Positions 54,771 to 62,749 of a DNA stretch of 64,000 bases are shown here, piece by piece. Position 1 is the stretch's first letter, and each line of letters begins with the position of its first letter. The notes beneath the pieces were generated by a model, which did no database searches, had not been told where the DNA came from, and was given only the letters and a program-made list of their open reading frames with translations. This stretch comes from an uncultured Bacteriovoracaceae bacterium (GTDB lineage: Bacteria; Bdellovibrionota; Bacteriovoracia; Bacteriovoracales; Bacteriovoracaceae): NCBI GenBank assembly GCA_938017795.1, contig CALIJZ010000010.1, positions 16,457-80,456 of the forward strand. The letters are read 5' to 3'. A program made the translations under genes and the position numbers.

Positions 54771-54875
54771 AAACTTGGATTTCAATAAAAAAATTGTCTT
54801 GGAACCTAACTTCTCGTAAAACATTCTTCGTGTTTAATGCTGGAGTCAATTCAATGATTTTCTGGAAGAATTGCA

Positions 54876-54934
54876 GTTATCGAAATTCTTGGTAGCTGGA
54901 GGAAGATTTGAACTGCCGACCCCCGGGATATGAA
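54876..54934 (-). repeat. 59-bp direct repeat of tRNA-CAU 3' half (attachment-site duplicate, scar B)
   Basis: These 59 bases equal 56986-57044 with one mismatch (A for C at 54903). They include 14 bases beyond the tRNA 3' end, the encoded CCA, the T-arm, the variable loop and the anticodon loop. Direct repeats of a tRNA 3' half flanking a segment are the standard footprint of site-specific integration at a tRNA. The 2,110-bp spacing defines a small element with a metal cassette. Confidence 0.9.
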
Positions 54935-55060
54935 AAGAATTCTAGAAATTTGTATGTATCTAGAATTAAAGGGAAAAGTTAATAAATCTAGATAGTTAAG
55001 TCTTTTTTTAGTTCGTTGTTTTTCTTTTAAATTCGGGGGTTTTTTGGTGGCCGTTGACCT
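54935..55060 (+). repeat. Island left-end sequence, copy 2, with TCTAGA arms
   Basis: Homologous to 30083-30205. It contains AATTCTAGA (54938-54946) and TCTAGAATT (54959-54967) as an inverted repeat and a third TCTAGA at 54987-54992, plausible arm sites for a recombinase or its accessory protein. It ends in GGCCGTTGACC, which recurs near the right end at 56931. Confidence 0.65.
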
Positions 55061-55232
55061 CTCGTTGACCCTTTATTCCATGGGATATAAATGAAAGCGC
55101 AACACAAAGATTCGAACTTAAAAACTTATATCTATCTTTGAAATTAGCATCTAAATTTAAAATTCATGATTGTTGGGACGTGTATATTCACCACTGTAAT
55201 CTTTTCTTTATTAAACTAAAGTTTTGGAACAG

Positions 55233-55502
55233 TTATTTAATCCTCGTTTTGAAAATTTTAATTAACTCCTCTGTCTTTTCTTTCTCACCCTTACCAGATT
55301 TATAAGCATTCTTAACACAATGATTAATATGCTTTTCTAATAAATTTGTTTCAAGAGATCTAATAGCAGAATTCACGGCTTTAGTTTGAATTAGAATTTT
55401 AGGACAATACTCACCCGATTCAATCATTCTCTTAACACCTTCAAGTTGACCTATGATTCGATTAATTCTCTTTATTTGATCTGAATGACTTGGATTACCC
55501 AT
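55233..55502 (-). CDS. CsoR/RcnR-family metal-sensing repressor
   Basis: An 89-residue DUF156-family repressor: RINRIIGQLEGVKRMIE at the N-terminus, then the metal-site residues Cys in EYCPKI, and His and Cys in KHINHC. The Cys-His-Cys order is that of copper-sensing CsoR rather than the nickel-sensing RcnR (which has His at the last position). It is the last gene of the four-gene metal cassette, overlapping the MerT-like gene by eight bases. It should bind the G-rich operator at 56853-56869. Confidence 0.88.
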   Translation of the reverse strand: MGNPSHSDQIKRINRIIGQLEGVKRMIESGEYCPKILIQTKAVNSAIRSLETNLLEKHINHCVKNAYKSGKGEKEKTEELIKIFKTRIK

Positions 55503-55863
55503 AAATGATCCTTGGTAAAATATATGAAAAAGCTAGTCCAATAATATAAGCAATCCCTGAAATCCAAAAGATATAGTAGGAACTGTTTTTTGAAGTATTG
55601 CAAGCATCTCTTTGGTCCGGATCTATAGGACATTCTCTTTTTTCAGATTGTTTCATCAAAAAGTATGATAGCCCGAGCATCAAACCTGTTATAAGAAATA
55701 AGACATCTTTTCTAGCACTTAACCAGTAAATTTGTGGGAAATTAGCACCTAAGCTAGCAAAGGTTGCTCCCATTCCTAATGTGACTAAAGTCACAGGAAG
55801 TGCACAACAAAGTAGAGTACTTAGTGACCCAAAGAGTGAAAAAAAATTTAACATTTTTCTCAT
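55495..55863 (-). CDS. MerT/MerC-like metal transport membrane protein
   Basis: The 122-residue protein has three membrane helices. The first contains a vicinal Cys pair (LLCCALP), the hallmark of MerT-type mercuric transporters that hand metal from the periplasmic MerP to the cytoplasm. A second Cys pair (ECP...AC) lies in the loop after helix 2. It follows the MerP-like gene by three bases. Metal specificity (Hg, Cu or other) is unclear; no merA reductase is present. Confidence 0.75.
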   Translation of the reverse strand: MRKMLNFFSLFGSLSTLLCCALPVTLVTLGMGATFASLGANFPQIYWLSARKDVLFLITGLMLGLSYFLMKQSEKRECPIDPDQRDACNTSKNSSYYIFWISGIAYIIGLAFSYILPRIIYG

Positions 55864-55866
55864 GAA

Positions 55867-56205
55867 TTATTTCTTTATCTCTATGACTTTTTTAGGCACT
55901 TCTAAAGCTTTAGGTTTAAGGGTTTGTGTTTTTACTACTCTAATGATTTTTTCAGCATTATAGCCCGCGTCTTGAACTCTTTTCTTAATATCTTCATCAG
56001 AGATTTCACTCTTAGTTTTAACTGTAACTATTTTTGTATCAAGATCTACTGAAATGTCTTTTTCGACATTTTCAACTACTGACTTAAATTGTTTCTGCAT
56101 CCCTTGAACACACATTTGGCAAACCATGCCTGGTACATGAACCTGAATTTCTTCAGCTATAGAAGAAAAGCTTAAAAGTAGTAATGTAAATATCAATTTT
56201 TTCAT
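55867..56205 (-). CDS. Periplasmic heavy-metal-associated (MerP/HMA-like) protein
   Basis: A signal peptide (cleavage after IAE, ~residue 18) precedes an HMA ferredoxin-like fold with the metal motif GMVCQMCVQG (CxxC) and the usual strand/helix order. A ~30-residue Pro/Lys tail follows (KPKALEVPKK). It binds a soft metal in the periplasm and probably delivers it to the MerT-like protein. AAAGGAT precedes the ATG. The operon order (outer-membrane protein, MerP, MerT, CsoR) makes it part of one metal-handling unit. Confidence 0.85.
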   Translation of the reverse strand: MKKLIFTLLLLSFSSIAEEIQVHVPGMVCQMCVQGMQKQFKSVVENVEKDISVDLDTKIVTVKTKSEISDEDIKKRVQDAGYNAEKIIRVVKTQTLKPKALEVPKKVIEIKK

Positions 56206-56217
56206 ATTTATATCCTT

Positions 56218-56838
56218 TTAAAAGTGAACCATGAGTGTAAGAAAGAAATCTCCTTTAAGATTTGCCCCTGTTTCCCAAAGTACGTTTTTATAAAAAAACC
56301 TAATCATAGGTGTGAAAGTCGGATTTTTATCATTGGCTCTAAAGTATTCAACTTGTGCGATTAACCAAGTTTGCAATGTATTCATACCGGCAATATAAGG
56401 AGCAATTCCATAACGTGCACTATACTTCATTTTAACATCGTCATTATAATAAAAAGCCATTGCACTTGCTGCGCTATAATGTTTTCTTGACTCCCAGTCT
56501 CCCATTAACATCGCATGACCTGCAAATCCATCATTACGATCGTCTTTATAATACCCACCATGAATTGCACCGTAGATATTTCCTTGAGATTCTTTAGCTA
56601 ACCATCTTTTAAATAAATAATTGAAACCAAAAGTATAATCTCTATATTCATTTAAGTTTTGAAGCCAAGTAGAGTTTACCTCTAATGAATATTTAGGATT
56701 AGGTGTATAGGAGATTCTAAGGCTATTCATGTCGGGTGCAAGATTGGCCCAGTATACCCAGCCATCTTTATAGATAACTGGGTGTGAGTAGGCACTAAAG
56801 CTCAGTAGTAATATTAATGTTGATAAACATTTCTTCAT
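56218..56838 (-). CDS. Outer-membrane barrel protein of the metal cassette
   Basis: The 206-residue protein has a signal peptide (cleavage near AYS, residue 18) and aromatic, amphipathic strands ending LTLMVHF, with the terminal Phe typical of proteins folded by BamA. It is the first gene of the cassette and starts only about three bases after the predicted transcription start, so the mRNA may be leaderless. It might control metal entry across the outer membrane. Family not recognised. Confidence 0.7.
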   Translation of the reverse strand: MKKCLSTLILLLSFSAYSHPVIYKDGWVYWANLAPDMNSLRISYTPNPKYSLEVNSTWLQNLNEYRDYTFGFNYLFKRWLAKESQGNIYGAIHGGYYKDDRNDGFAGHAMLMGDWESRKHYSAASAMAFYYNDDVKMKYSARYGIAPYIAGMNTLQTWLIAQVEYFRANDKNPTFTPMIRFFYKNVLWETGANLKGDFFLTLMVHF

Positions 56839-56847
56839 ACATTAATT

Positions 56848-56877
56848 ATTATATACCCACGGGGGGTATGTGTGCAA
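56848..56877 (-). promoter_or_regulatory. Promoter with CsoR-type operator in its spacer
   Basis: Minus strand: TTGCAC (56872-56877), an 18-base spacer and TATAAT (56848-56853). The spacer contains the palindrome ATACCCACGGGGGGTAT (plus-strand 56853-56869), the A/T-flanked G-tract inverted repeat typical of CsoR/RcnR operators. Repressor binding here would block RNA polymerase directly. Confidence 0.8.
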
Positions 56878-56913
56878 ATTGAAGATTTTTGAAGTCGTAT
56901 GAATTCGGTTATA

Positions 56914-56942
56914 TTCGTTGTTTTTTTATTGGCCGTTGACCT
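56914..56942 (+). repeat. Right-end copy of island subterminal sequence
   Basis: TTCGTTGTTTTT...GGCCGTTGACCT repeats, in shortened form, the block at 55012-55060 of the same element's left end. Both ends of the 2.1-kb element thus carry the same subterminal sequence in direct orientation. Confidence 0.6.
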
Positions 56943-56999
56943 TTTTATAAAAATCTATTGAATTTTAACGGAAAAAATAGGGTAAGTTATCGAAATTCT

Positions 57000-57076
57000 T
57001 GGTAGCTGGAGGCAGATTTGAACTGCCGACCCCCGGGATATGAATCCGGTGCTCTAACCAACTGAGCTACCCAGCC
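57000..57076 (-). tRNA. tRNA with CAU anticodon (elongator Met most likely, Ile2 possible)
   Basis: The minus strand folds into a 77-base cloverleaf with encoded CCA: acceptor GGCTGGG/TCCAGCT, D-arm GCTC/GAGC, anticodon loop TTCATAT, T-arm GGCAG/CTGCC. Anticodon CAT is at 57042-57040. The U4-A69 pair is as in elongator Met. Odd features are G1-U72 and G7-U66 wobbles and an A31-C39 mismatch. The initiator is excluded (no G-C triplet in the anticodon stem). Fragments of its 3' half at 54876, 32709 and 30031 mark it as an integration site. Confidence 0.9.
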
Positions 57077-57139
57077 AAAATCCAATACTTTCGATTTCAA
57101 GACATTAAATCTCATGGCCCAAGATGTCAATTTGTTAAA

Positions 57140-58342
57140 ATGATGCTATTTATTAATTGCATGAAACTAGATAATCAAATCACTTATATATGGCACTTCA
57201 TTCAAAACCATGGCCTATTAAAGCCTGATTCTCAAACTATCCTTGCTCTTAGTGGAGGGGTCGATTCGCAAGTTGCTGGACATATTTTTAGGCAATTTTA
57301 CAAACAAGGATATTTAAAAAATCCTCCTCTAGCACTTCATATTAACCACCACACCAGAAGCGATCTTGAGCATCAAATGGATTTTGAGTGTGTGAAATCC
57401 TTATATCCTGAATGTATTTTAAAAGAGATTAATAGTATTAATAAAACGGAATATAGTCTAAGAATAGAGAGAGCAAAGATTTATAAATCTTTATCTCAAA
57501 CTCATGGCGCGCTCATCATTACGGCCCATCATTTAGATGATGCTTTTGAATGGTCGATGATGCAAAGTTTTAAGAGTTCTAATCTTCAATCAACTTTAGG
57601 AATTCCCATTAAAAATAAGTTTTTAATTAGGCCTCTAATGTGTTTGAGTAAAAAGCAAATTTTAAATTATGCCATGAAAAATAAAATCAAATTCCATGAA
57701 GATTCGACAATTGATAATATTCAATTTGAAAGAAATAATTTTAGAAAAAATATTCTTCCTAATATTAAGTCTAAGTATCCAAATTATCTCGAACACTTTG
57801 TAAGAAGATCAAGACAATTACTAAAAAAAATTAAAACTAATAATAAAAAAATCTTCACTGAGCACGATCAATACCACTTTCATGATTTAAAAGAAATCAG
57901 TGTTGAAAATATAACTTACTCTATTAAGAAACTATCAAAAACTAATAGGGGAATGATTGCTAGAGAAGTTGATAAACTTATGAAGGCAATTGAGAATAAA
58001 AAGTCAGGTCCTATGCGCTTTAGTGGAGGAGTTAAAGCTTTTATTTTTAATACTTTCGTCTTGGTGACAAATAAAAAAGTCTTAGAAATTCCTAACCTTA
58101 TTAGCAGTAAAAAAATGAACTTTTACCAATTTGATCACTTTCTTCGATCAAGAAAGGGCGAAGGTCTCTGTGAACAATTTATATTTGTAGAAGATGTTAA
58201 ATTTTCTTCTCAAGTAATTCATCCTATTTTATCGGCTCAGGATAAGAGTAAGAAATTAGTAGAGTCACTTCATTTTCGCAATAAATGGCAAAAACAACGT
58301 AAACACCATTGTAAACAACTGGAATTTAGCTATTTCCGATAA
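57140..58342 (+). CDS. tilS: tRNA(Ile)-lysidine synthase
   Basis: The PP-loop ATPase motif SGGVDS lies near residue 39, followed by HINHHTRSDLE and ITAHHLDDAFE, all standard TilS motifs. TilS converts the wobble C of the CAU-anticodon tRNA-Ile2 to lysidine so it reads AUA. At 400 residues it is average. No good binding site precedes the ATG at 57140; one at 57161 is an alternative. It is divergent from a CAU tRNA, with ftsH and folP downstream, a common core-gene order. Confidence 0.9.
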   Translation: MMLFINCMKLDNQITYIWHFIQNHGLLKPDSQTILALSGGVDSQVAGHIFRQFYKQGYLKNPPLALHINHHTRSDLEHQMDFECVKSLYPECILKEINSINKTEYSLRIERAKIYKSLSQTHGALIITAHHLDDAFEWSMMQSFKSSNLQSTLGIPIKNKFLIRPLMCLSKKQILNYAMKNKIKFHEDSTIDNIQFERNNFRKNILPNIKSKYPNYLEHFVRRSRQLLKKIKTNNKKIFTEHDQYHFHDLKEISVENITYSIKKLSKTNRGMIAREVDKLMKAIENKKSGPMRFSGGVKAFIFNTFVLVTNKKVLEIPNLISSKKMNFYQFDHFLRSRKGEGLCEQFIFVEDVKFSSQVIHPILSAQDKSKKLVESLHFRNKWQKQRKHHCKQLEFSYFR

Positions 58343-58462
58343 CTTTGATAGGGCAATAATAGCTGTGTTTAAGCCAATTTCAGGTAAAAATGCTACTCTT
58401 AACGTAGACATTTTAAAGGTAACTACTATCTTTAGAATAAGAATATCTCAAGAGGAAGCTTT

Positions 58463-60397
58463 ATGAATAAAAACACAAAAACATTTGGATTATGGGTCAT
58501 TATATTTTTAGTAATGATGTTGGCCTTTAGAGAATTCGATCCTAAAAAAGATCCTAAGAAGTCTTTAGAATTTTCAGCTTTTATTAATCAAGTAAAACAA
58601 AGCCAAGTTGAAAGTGTTGAATTTATTAAACCTGACACTATTAAAGGTAAATACAAGCAAGAGTTTAAAGACGGCGAAGAGTTTGAAACAACTGGTAACC
58701 TTGATCAGGCCCATTGGTTAGAAATTCTTCAAGCAAATAATATTATTCCAGATTTTAAAAAAGAAGAGAAACCAAACTTCTTAACGACTATGTTGCTACA
58801 ATGGTTTCCACTCCTTTTACTTCTGGGATTATTTTGGTTTTTTATCAGACAAATCCAAGCTGGTGGTGGAAAGGCAATGAGCTTTGGGAAATCAAAAGCA
58901 AAAATGCTTAATGAGACTTCCTTAAAGGTTACATTTGATGATGTTGCAGGTGTTAATGAAGCTAAAGAAGAACTTGAAGAAGTAGTCGATTTTTTAAAAG
59001 ACCCAAGAAAATATACAAACCTTGGGGGGAAAATCCCTAAAGGTGTTTTATTAATCGGTCCTCCAGGAACTGGTAAGACATTGCTAGCAAGAGCTGTGGC
59101 CGGAGAAGCTGGTGTTCCATTTTTCTCAATCTCTGGTTCTGACTTCGTAGAGATGTTTGTTGGTGTTGGTGCCAGTAGAGTTAGAGATTTATTTGAGCAA
59201 GGTAAAAAGCATTCACCGTGTATTATCTTTATCGATGAGATCGATGCAGTTGGTAGAAAAAGAGGCTCAGGAATGGGCGGCGGTCACGATGAGCGAGAGC
59301 AAACTCTAAATCAACTACTTGTTGAAATGGATGGTTTTGAATCAAATGAAGGTGTAATTTTAATTGCAGCTACAAATAGAATAGATGTTCTAGACCCGGC
59401 CCTTTTAAGACCAGGTCGTTTTGATAGACGAGTAACAGTTGGAAGACCAGATGTTGTTGGTCGATTAGGAATCTTGGAGGTTCATACTCAAAAGACTCCT
59501 TTAGATGAAGATGTAAATCTTGAAAATATCGCCAAGGGCACACCTGGATTTACAGGTGCTGACCTAATGAACCTTGTTAATGAAGCAGCTCTTTTGGCCG
59601 CTAGAGATGGAAAGAAGAAGCTAGATAATAATTCTTTTGAAAACTCTAAAGATAAAGTCTTAATGGGGGTAGCTAGAAGATCAATGGTGATCTCAGATGA
59701 GGAGAAGAAAAATACTGCTTATCATGAAATTGGTCACGCTCTTTTAGGAGTATTACTTCCTCATACGAATCCTCTTCATAAAGTTTCTATTATTCCAAGA
59801 GGGGGAGCATTAGGGGTAACGCAAACTCTTCCTGATGAGAAGAGACTAAGCCTAACTAAAGAAAAAGCTGAAAATGAGATAGCTGTTTTAATGGGCGGGC
59901 GTTGTGCCGAAGAAATTATGTTTGGTGAAATTACAACTGGTGCTTCAAATGATATCGAAAAAGCAACCGAGCTAGCGCATAATATGGTTTGCCACTGGGG
60001 GATGAGTAAAGACCTCGGTCCAATTAGTTTTGGAAAAAGTAGAACCAATCCATTTCAGGGAATGGGGCAAAGTGATTTTGAAAATGTAGTCTCAGAGGAA
60101 ACGGCAATTAAAATTGATAAAGAAATTTCTGGAATTGTTCAAAGAAATTATGATAATGCCAGAAAAGTATTAGAAGATAATAAAGATATGCTTATAAAAT
60201 TATCTGAAACTCTTATTCAGTGGGAAACTCTTGACGCTTCACAAGTAAATAAAATTGTTAATGGGGAAGATATAGGACAACCACCACTAATTGCTAAAAA
60301 GCCTAAGAAAAAAGATGATAAAAAATCTGGATCTAAGAAAAAAGCTAAAGATAAGGATGGGATCTTACCATCTGGTGGGAAGATTTCTCACGCCTAA
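58463..60397 (+). CDS. ftsH: ATP-dependent zinc metalloprotease FtsH
   Basis: All FtsH landmarks are present: two membrane helices (~8-22 and ~110-128), Walker A GPPGTGKT, Walker [12 protein letters not shown], the second region of homology ([13 protein letters not shown]) and the zinc motif HEIGH. The 644-residue length is typical. It degrades misfolded membrane proteins and short-lived regulators. The Lys-rich tail ([16 protein letters not shown]) is longer than usual. AAGAGGAAG precedes the ATG. folP starts three bases downstream of the stop. Confidence 0.97.
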   Translation: MNKNTKTFGLWVIIFLVMMLAFREFDPKKDPKKSLEFSAFINQVKQSQVESVEFIKPDTIKGKYKQEFKDGEEFETTGNLDQAHWLEILQANNIIPDFKKEEKPNFLTTMLLQWFPLLLLLGLFWFFIRQIQAGGGKAMSFGKSKAKMLNETSLKVTFDDVAGVNEAKEELEEVVDFLKDPRKYTNLGGKIPKGVLLIGPPGTGKTLLARAVAGEAGVPFFSISGSDFVEMFVGVGASRVRDLFEQGKKHSPCIIFIDEIDAVGRKRGSGMGGGHDEREQTLNQLLVEMDGFESNEGVILIAATNRIDVLDPALLRPGRFDRRVTVGRPDVVGRLGILEVHTQKTPLDEDVNLENIAKGTPGFTGADLMNLVNEAALLAARDGKKKLDNNSFENSKDKVLMGVARRSMVISDEEKKNTAYHEIGHALLGVLLPHTNPLHKVSIIPRGGALGVTQTLPDEKRLSLTKEKAENEIAVLMGGRCAEEIMFGEITTGASNDIEKATELAHNMVCHWGMSKDLGPISFGKSRTNPFQGMGQSDFENVVSEETAIKIDKEISGIVQRNYDNARKVLEDNKDMLIKLSETLIQWETLDASQVNKIVNGEDIGQPPLIAKKPKKKDDKKSGSKKKAKDKDGILPSGGKISHA

Positions 60398-60400
60398 TAA

Positions 60401-61243
60401 ATGTTTCAATATAAAAATGTCACTATAAATTTAATGGGAGTTATTAATATAACTCCCAATTCATTTTCAGATGGTGGAGAGTTTAATAGTTCAGAAAAAT
60501 TCTTAGAGCAAGCTCATCATTTATTAGCTAACGGAGCCGACATACTTGATATTGGTGCTGAATCAAGTGCTCCTATGAATAGGCCAATCAGTGAGAATTT
60601 GGAGATTAAAAGATTTAATGAGATTTTTTTACCAAATCTTAACCAGCTCCCTAAAGAATTAACTCTCTCTATTGATACTTATAAATTAGAAACAATGCAA
60701 TATCTGTTAAAGCAAACTATTATCCAAGAATATTATGAAAAGAAACAACTCATTTGGAATGATGTTTCTGGCCAAGTTCAAGATAGTAAAAAGTTAATGG
60801 AACTTTACCCACTACTTTCTTATGTTCATTGCCATAATAATATTAGTGATCGCTCAAAGACTCTTGATCATATGAATTATTGCCAAGACTCAATTGATCT
60901 TGAAGATTATTTCAAGGATTCAAAATTTATCTTAGATCCATGTTTTGGCTTTTCTAAAACAAGAGAGCAAAACTATGAAATTTGGAGAAAACTCCCAGAT
61001 CTATTAGAAAAATTCCATGAAAATACATGGGTCATAGGAATTTCGCGAAAGTCATTTTTAAGATTTTTAAACCTAGATAAGAATGACCCAGCATTGATTG
61101 CTCAGACAGATATGGTCCAATCAATAGTACTAAAAGAGCTTATATTGGATCTATCGGCTTTAAATCATGACTTTAACTTAATTCTCAGGATACATGACCC
61201 TTACGTATTCCAATCTATAAGGAATTCATTCATCTTTAACTAA
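60401..61243 (+). CDS. folP: Dihydropteroate synthase
   Basis: The signature motifs are visible: MGVINITPNSFSDGG, DILDIGAESSAP, WNDVSGQ, LDPCFGFSKT and ISRKSFL. The enzyme joins p-aminobenzoate to dihydropterin pyrophosphate in folate synthesis, the sulfonamide target. At 280 residues it is normal. One residue differs from the usual pattern (AESS for GGES/GGEST). Coupled to ftsH, as in many bacteria, and in the same neighbourhood as folE2. Confidence 0.95.
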   Translation: MFQYKNVTINLMGVINITPNSFSDGGEFNSSEKFLEQAHHLLANGADILDIGAESSAPMNRPISENLEIKRFNEIFLPNLNQLPKELTLSIDTYKLETMQYLLKQTIIQEYYEKKQLIWNDVSGQVQDSKKLMELYPLLSYVHCHNNISDRSKTLDHMNYCQDSIDLEDYFKDSKFILDPCFGFSKTREQNYEIWRKLPDLLEKFHENTWVIGISRKSFLRFLNLDKNDPALIAQTDMVQSIVLKELILDLSALNHDFNLILRIHDPYVFQSIRNSFIFN

Positions 61244-61320
61244 ATTGATGGGTTTTGTAAGACATTGCTGATTGTCTAAGCCTCATAAATTTCGTTTAAT
61301 CTCGCCCAAAGGAATTCAAT

Positions 61321-62358
61321 ATGAAGTTATTGCTGATATCACTATTTTTTACTCTTAGTTCTTTTGCTGCCATTTATGGTGATGATGATAGGTTAGAAAT
61401 CTTTCAATCTCCTAAGGTTGTTAGAGCTCAGGCTAAAGCAGTTGCGGCAATGGTTTCGATAGAATCTATTAAAAAGACTCGTGGTGGTTATGATTATAAA
61501 ATTGTGGCCCCTTTATATAAAGATCTAGAATTTATGGATGATGATGATTGGGATGCTTTAGAAGATGTAACTGGGATGGATTTAGTTTCTAGTTCAGTGA
61601 AAATGTGTAAAGGAGTAAAGTTTTACTCTCAACCTATGGGAGCAACATGTACAACTTTTTTAGTCGCAAGTAATTTATTGATGACAGCTGGTCATTGTGT
61701 GACCGAAGAGAATTTGTGTGACAAGTATGTTTTTGTCTTTGATTATGAAGCGGAACATAATTATCAATCTGAAGTTTTTGTAGATCCTAAAAATATTTAT
61801 ACTTGTAGTAAGGTACAATATTCTGGTTATATCGATCCGCTAGATGATCTTTTTGGTGACAATGAGGGAGGAGTTTCTAAAGATTTTGCAATTATTAAGC
61901 TTTCTAAGAAAGTTAAAAATAGAAAACCTCTTAAAGCAATTAGTAAATGGACGCAAAAAGATAAGCACCCGGTTTATACAATTGGTACTCCAATGGGCTT
62001 ACCATTAAAATATAGTGGCTTAGGAAAAATTATTCCAACTTCAATAGAGAAAAATTCATTTGTAACAAATTTGGATACTTTTCAAGGAAACTCTGGTTCG
62101 CCGATTTTTAGTGGTAAGTCTGGTAAAGTTATTGGGATATTAGTTAGTGGAGCAGAGGACTTTAATTTTATTGATGATACTCATTTAAAAAGTAGAAAGA
62201 AGAAAAATAAGTTTGTAAGATCAGCTCACTATATGACTAAAGTCGATGGAAAAGTTTGTAGTAGACCTGCTGAGTATGATAATTACGATATTAACCTAAA
62301 TGATTATGAAGAAGGCGAGGTTGGCTTTAGAATTGATCAGGTTTTTGGCGCTTTCTAG
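61321..62358 (+). CDS. Secreted trypsin-like (S1/V8-type) serine protease
   Basis: A signal peptide (residues 1-16) precedes a chymotrypsin-fold protease with the full catalytic triad: His in TAGHCV, Asp in KDFAIIKL and Ser in GNSGSP. The 345 residues include a ~65-residue N-terminal pro-region. Several Cys (MCKGV, TCTT, LCDK, CSK) suggest disulfides. Predatory relatives secrete many such proteases for prey degradation, but that role is inference. CAAAGGAA precedes the ATG. Confidence 0.92.
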   Translation: MKLLLISLFFTLSSFAAIYGDDDRLEIFQSPKVVRAQAKAVAAMVSIESIKKTRGGYDYKIVAPLYKDLEFMDDDDWDALEDVTGMDLVSSSVKMCKGVKFYSQPMGATCTTFLVASNLLMTAGHCVTEENLCDKYVFVFDYEAEHNYQSEVFVDPKNIYTCSKVQYSGYIDPLDDLFGDNEGGVSKDFAIIKLSKKVKNRKPLKAISKWTQKDKHPVYTIGTPMGLPLKYSGLGKIIPTSIEKNSFVTNLDTFQGNSGSPIFSGKSGKVIGILVSGAEDFNFIDDTHLKSRKKKNKFVRSAHYMTKVDGKVCSRPAEYDNYDINLNDYEEGEVGFRIDQVFGAF

Positions 62359-62395
62359 ATTTGTCATTTATTAACGCACACCTTAAAATTTAAGG

Positions 62396-62749
62396 GTGAG
62401 TAATATTAAAACACTTTATATTCCTACCGATTCGATGAATCAATTTCTAGATTTATTTTCCACTCTTTTTGATTCCTTTGAATATAGTATGGATGGCGAT
62501 AGCGTTGAAATGGTTATCGAGGGAGAAAAGTTCACTTTTATATCAGCTAGTATCGAGCGACCCAGCCAAAGTATTCCTTTTTTAGATCTGACAATTTCTG
62601 AGGATGTTTTTGAAGATTTATCTAATAGGGTAGGTCTTTATAAGTATAAAAATAAAAACCAAGATCAAGATTTTAATTTTAATGTTGATGAAAGATCTGT
62701 TTCTATTACTGATCCAGAAAATAAAGTTTGGAACTTTAATCTGCTCTAG
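62396..62749 (+). CDS. Small hypothetical protein
   Basis: The 117-residue frame uses a GTG at 62396 that is directly preceded by AAGG, so the start is uncertain; an ATG at 62435 is an alternative. The protein is acidic with alternating hydrophobic strands (SVEMVIEGEKFTFISAS, FLDLTISEDVFEDL, RSVSITDPENKVWNF), possibly a glyoxalase-like or small beta/alpha domain. It converges with folE2, overlapping its stop by 14 bases. No family is recognised. Confidence 0.5.
   Translation: MSNIKTLYIPTDSMNQFLDLFSTLFDSFEYSMDGDSVEMVIEGEKFTFISASIERPSQSIPFLDLTISEDVFEDLSNRVGLYKYKNKNQDQDFNFNVDERSVSITDPENKVWNFNLL

Larger units (their letters stand above)
54771..55232. other. Island junction without genes
   Basis: No convincing gene. 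It holds the tRNA-fragment direct repeat and the island left-end sequence described separately. An open frame near 55070-55230 lacks a start and a binding site. Confidence 0.5.

Noticed and set aside
54876..54934. A second functional tRNA gene at the 3'-half repeat
   Set aside because: The 5' half (acceptor 5' strand, D-arm, anticodon 5' stem) is missing and replaced by unrelated sequence, so no cloverleaf can form.
55070..55232. Open frame between scar B and the CsoR-like gene
   Set aside because: No start codon in frame with a binding site, strongly AT-driven composition and overlap with the CsoR gene end; probably chance.
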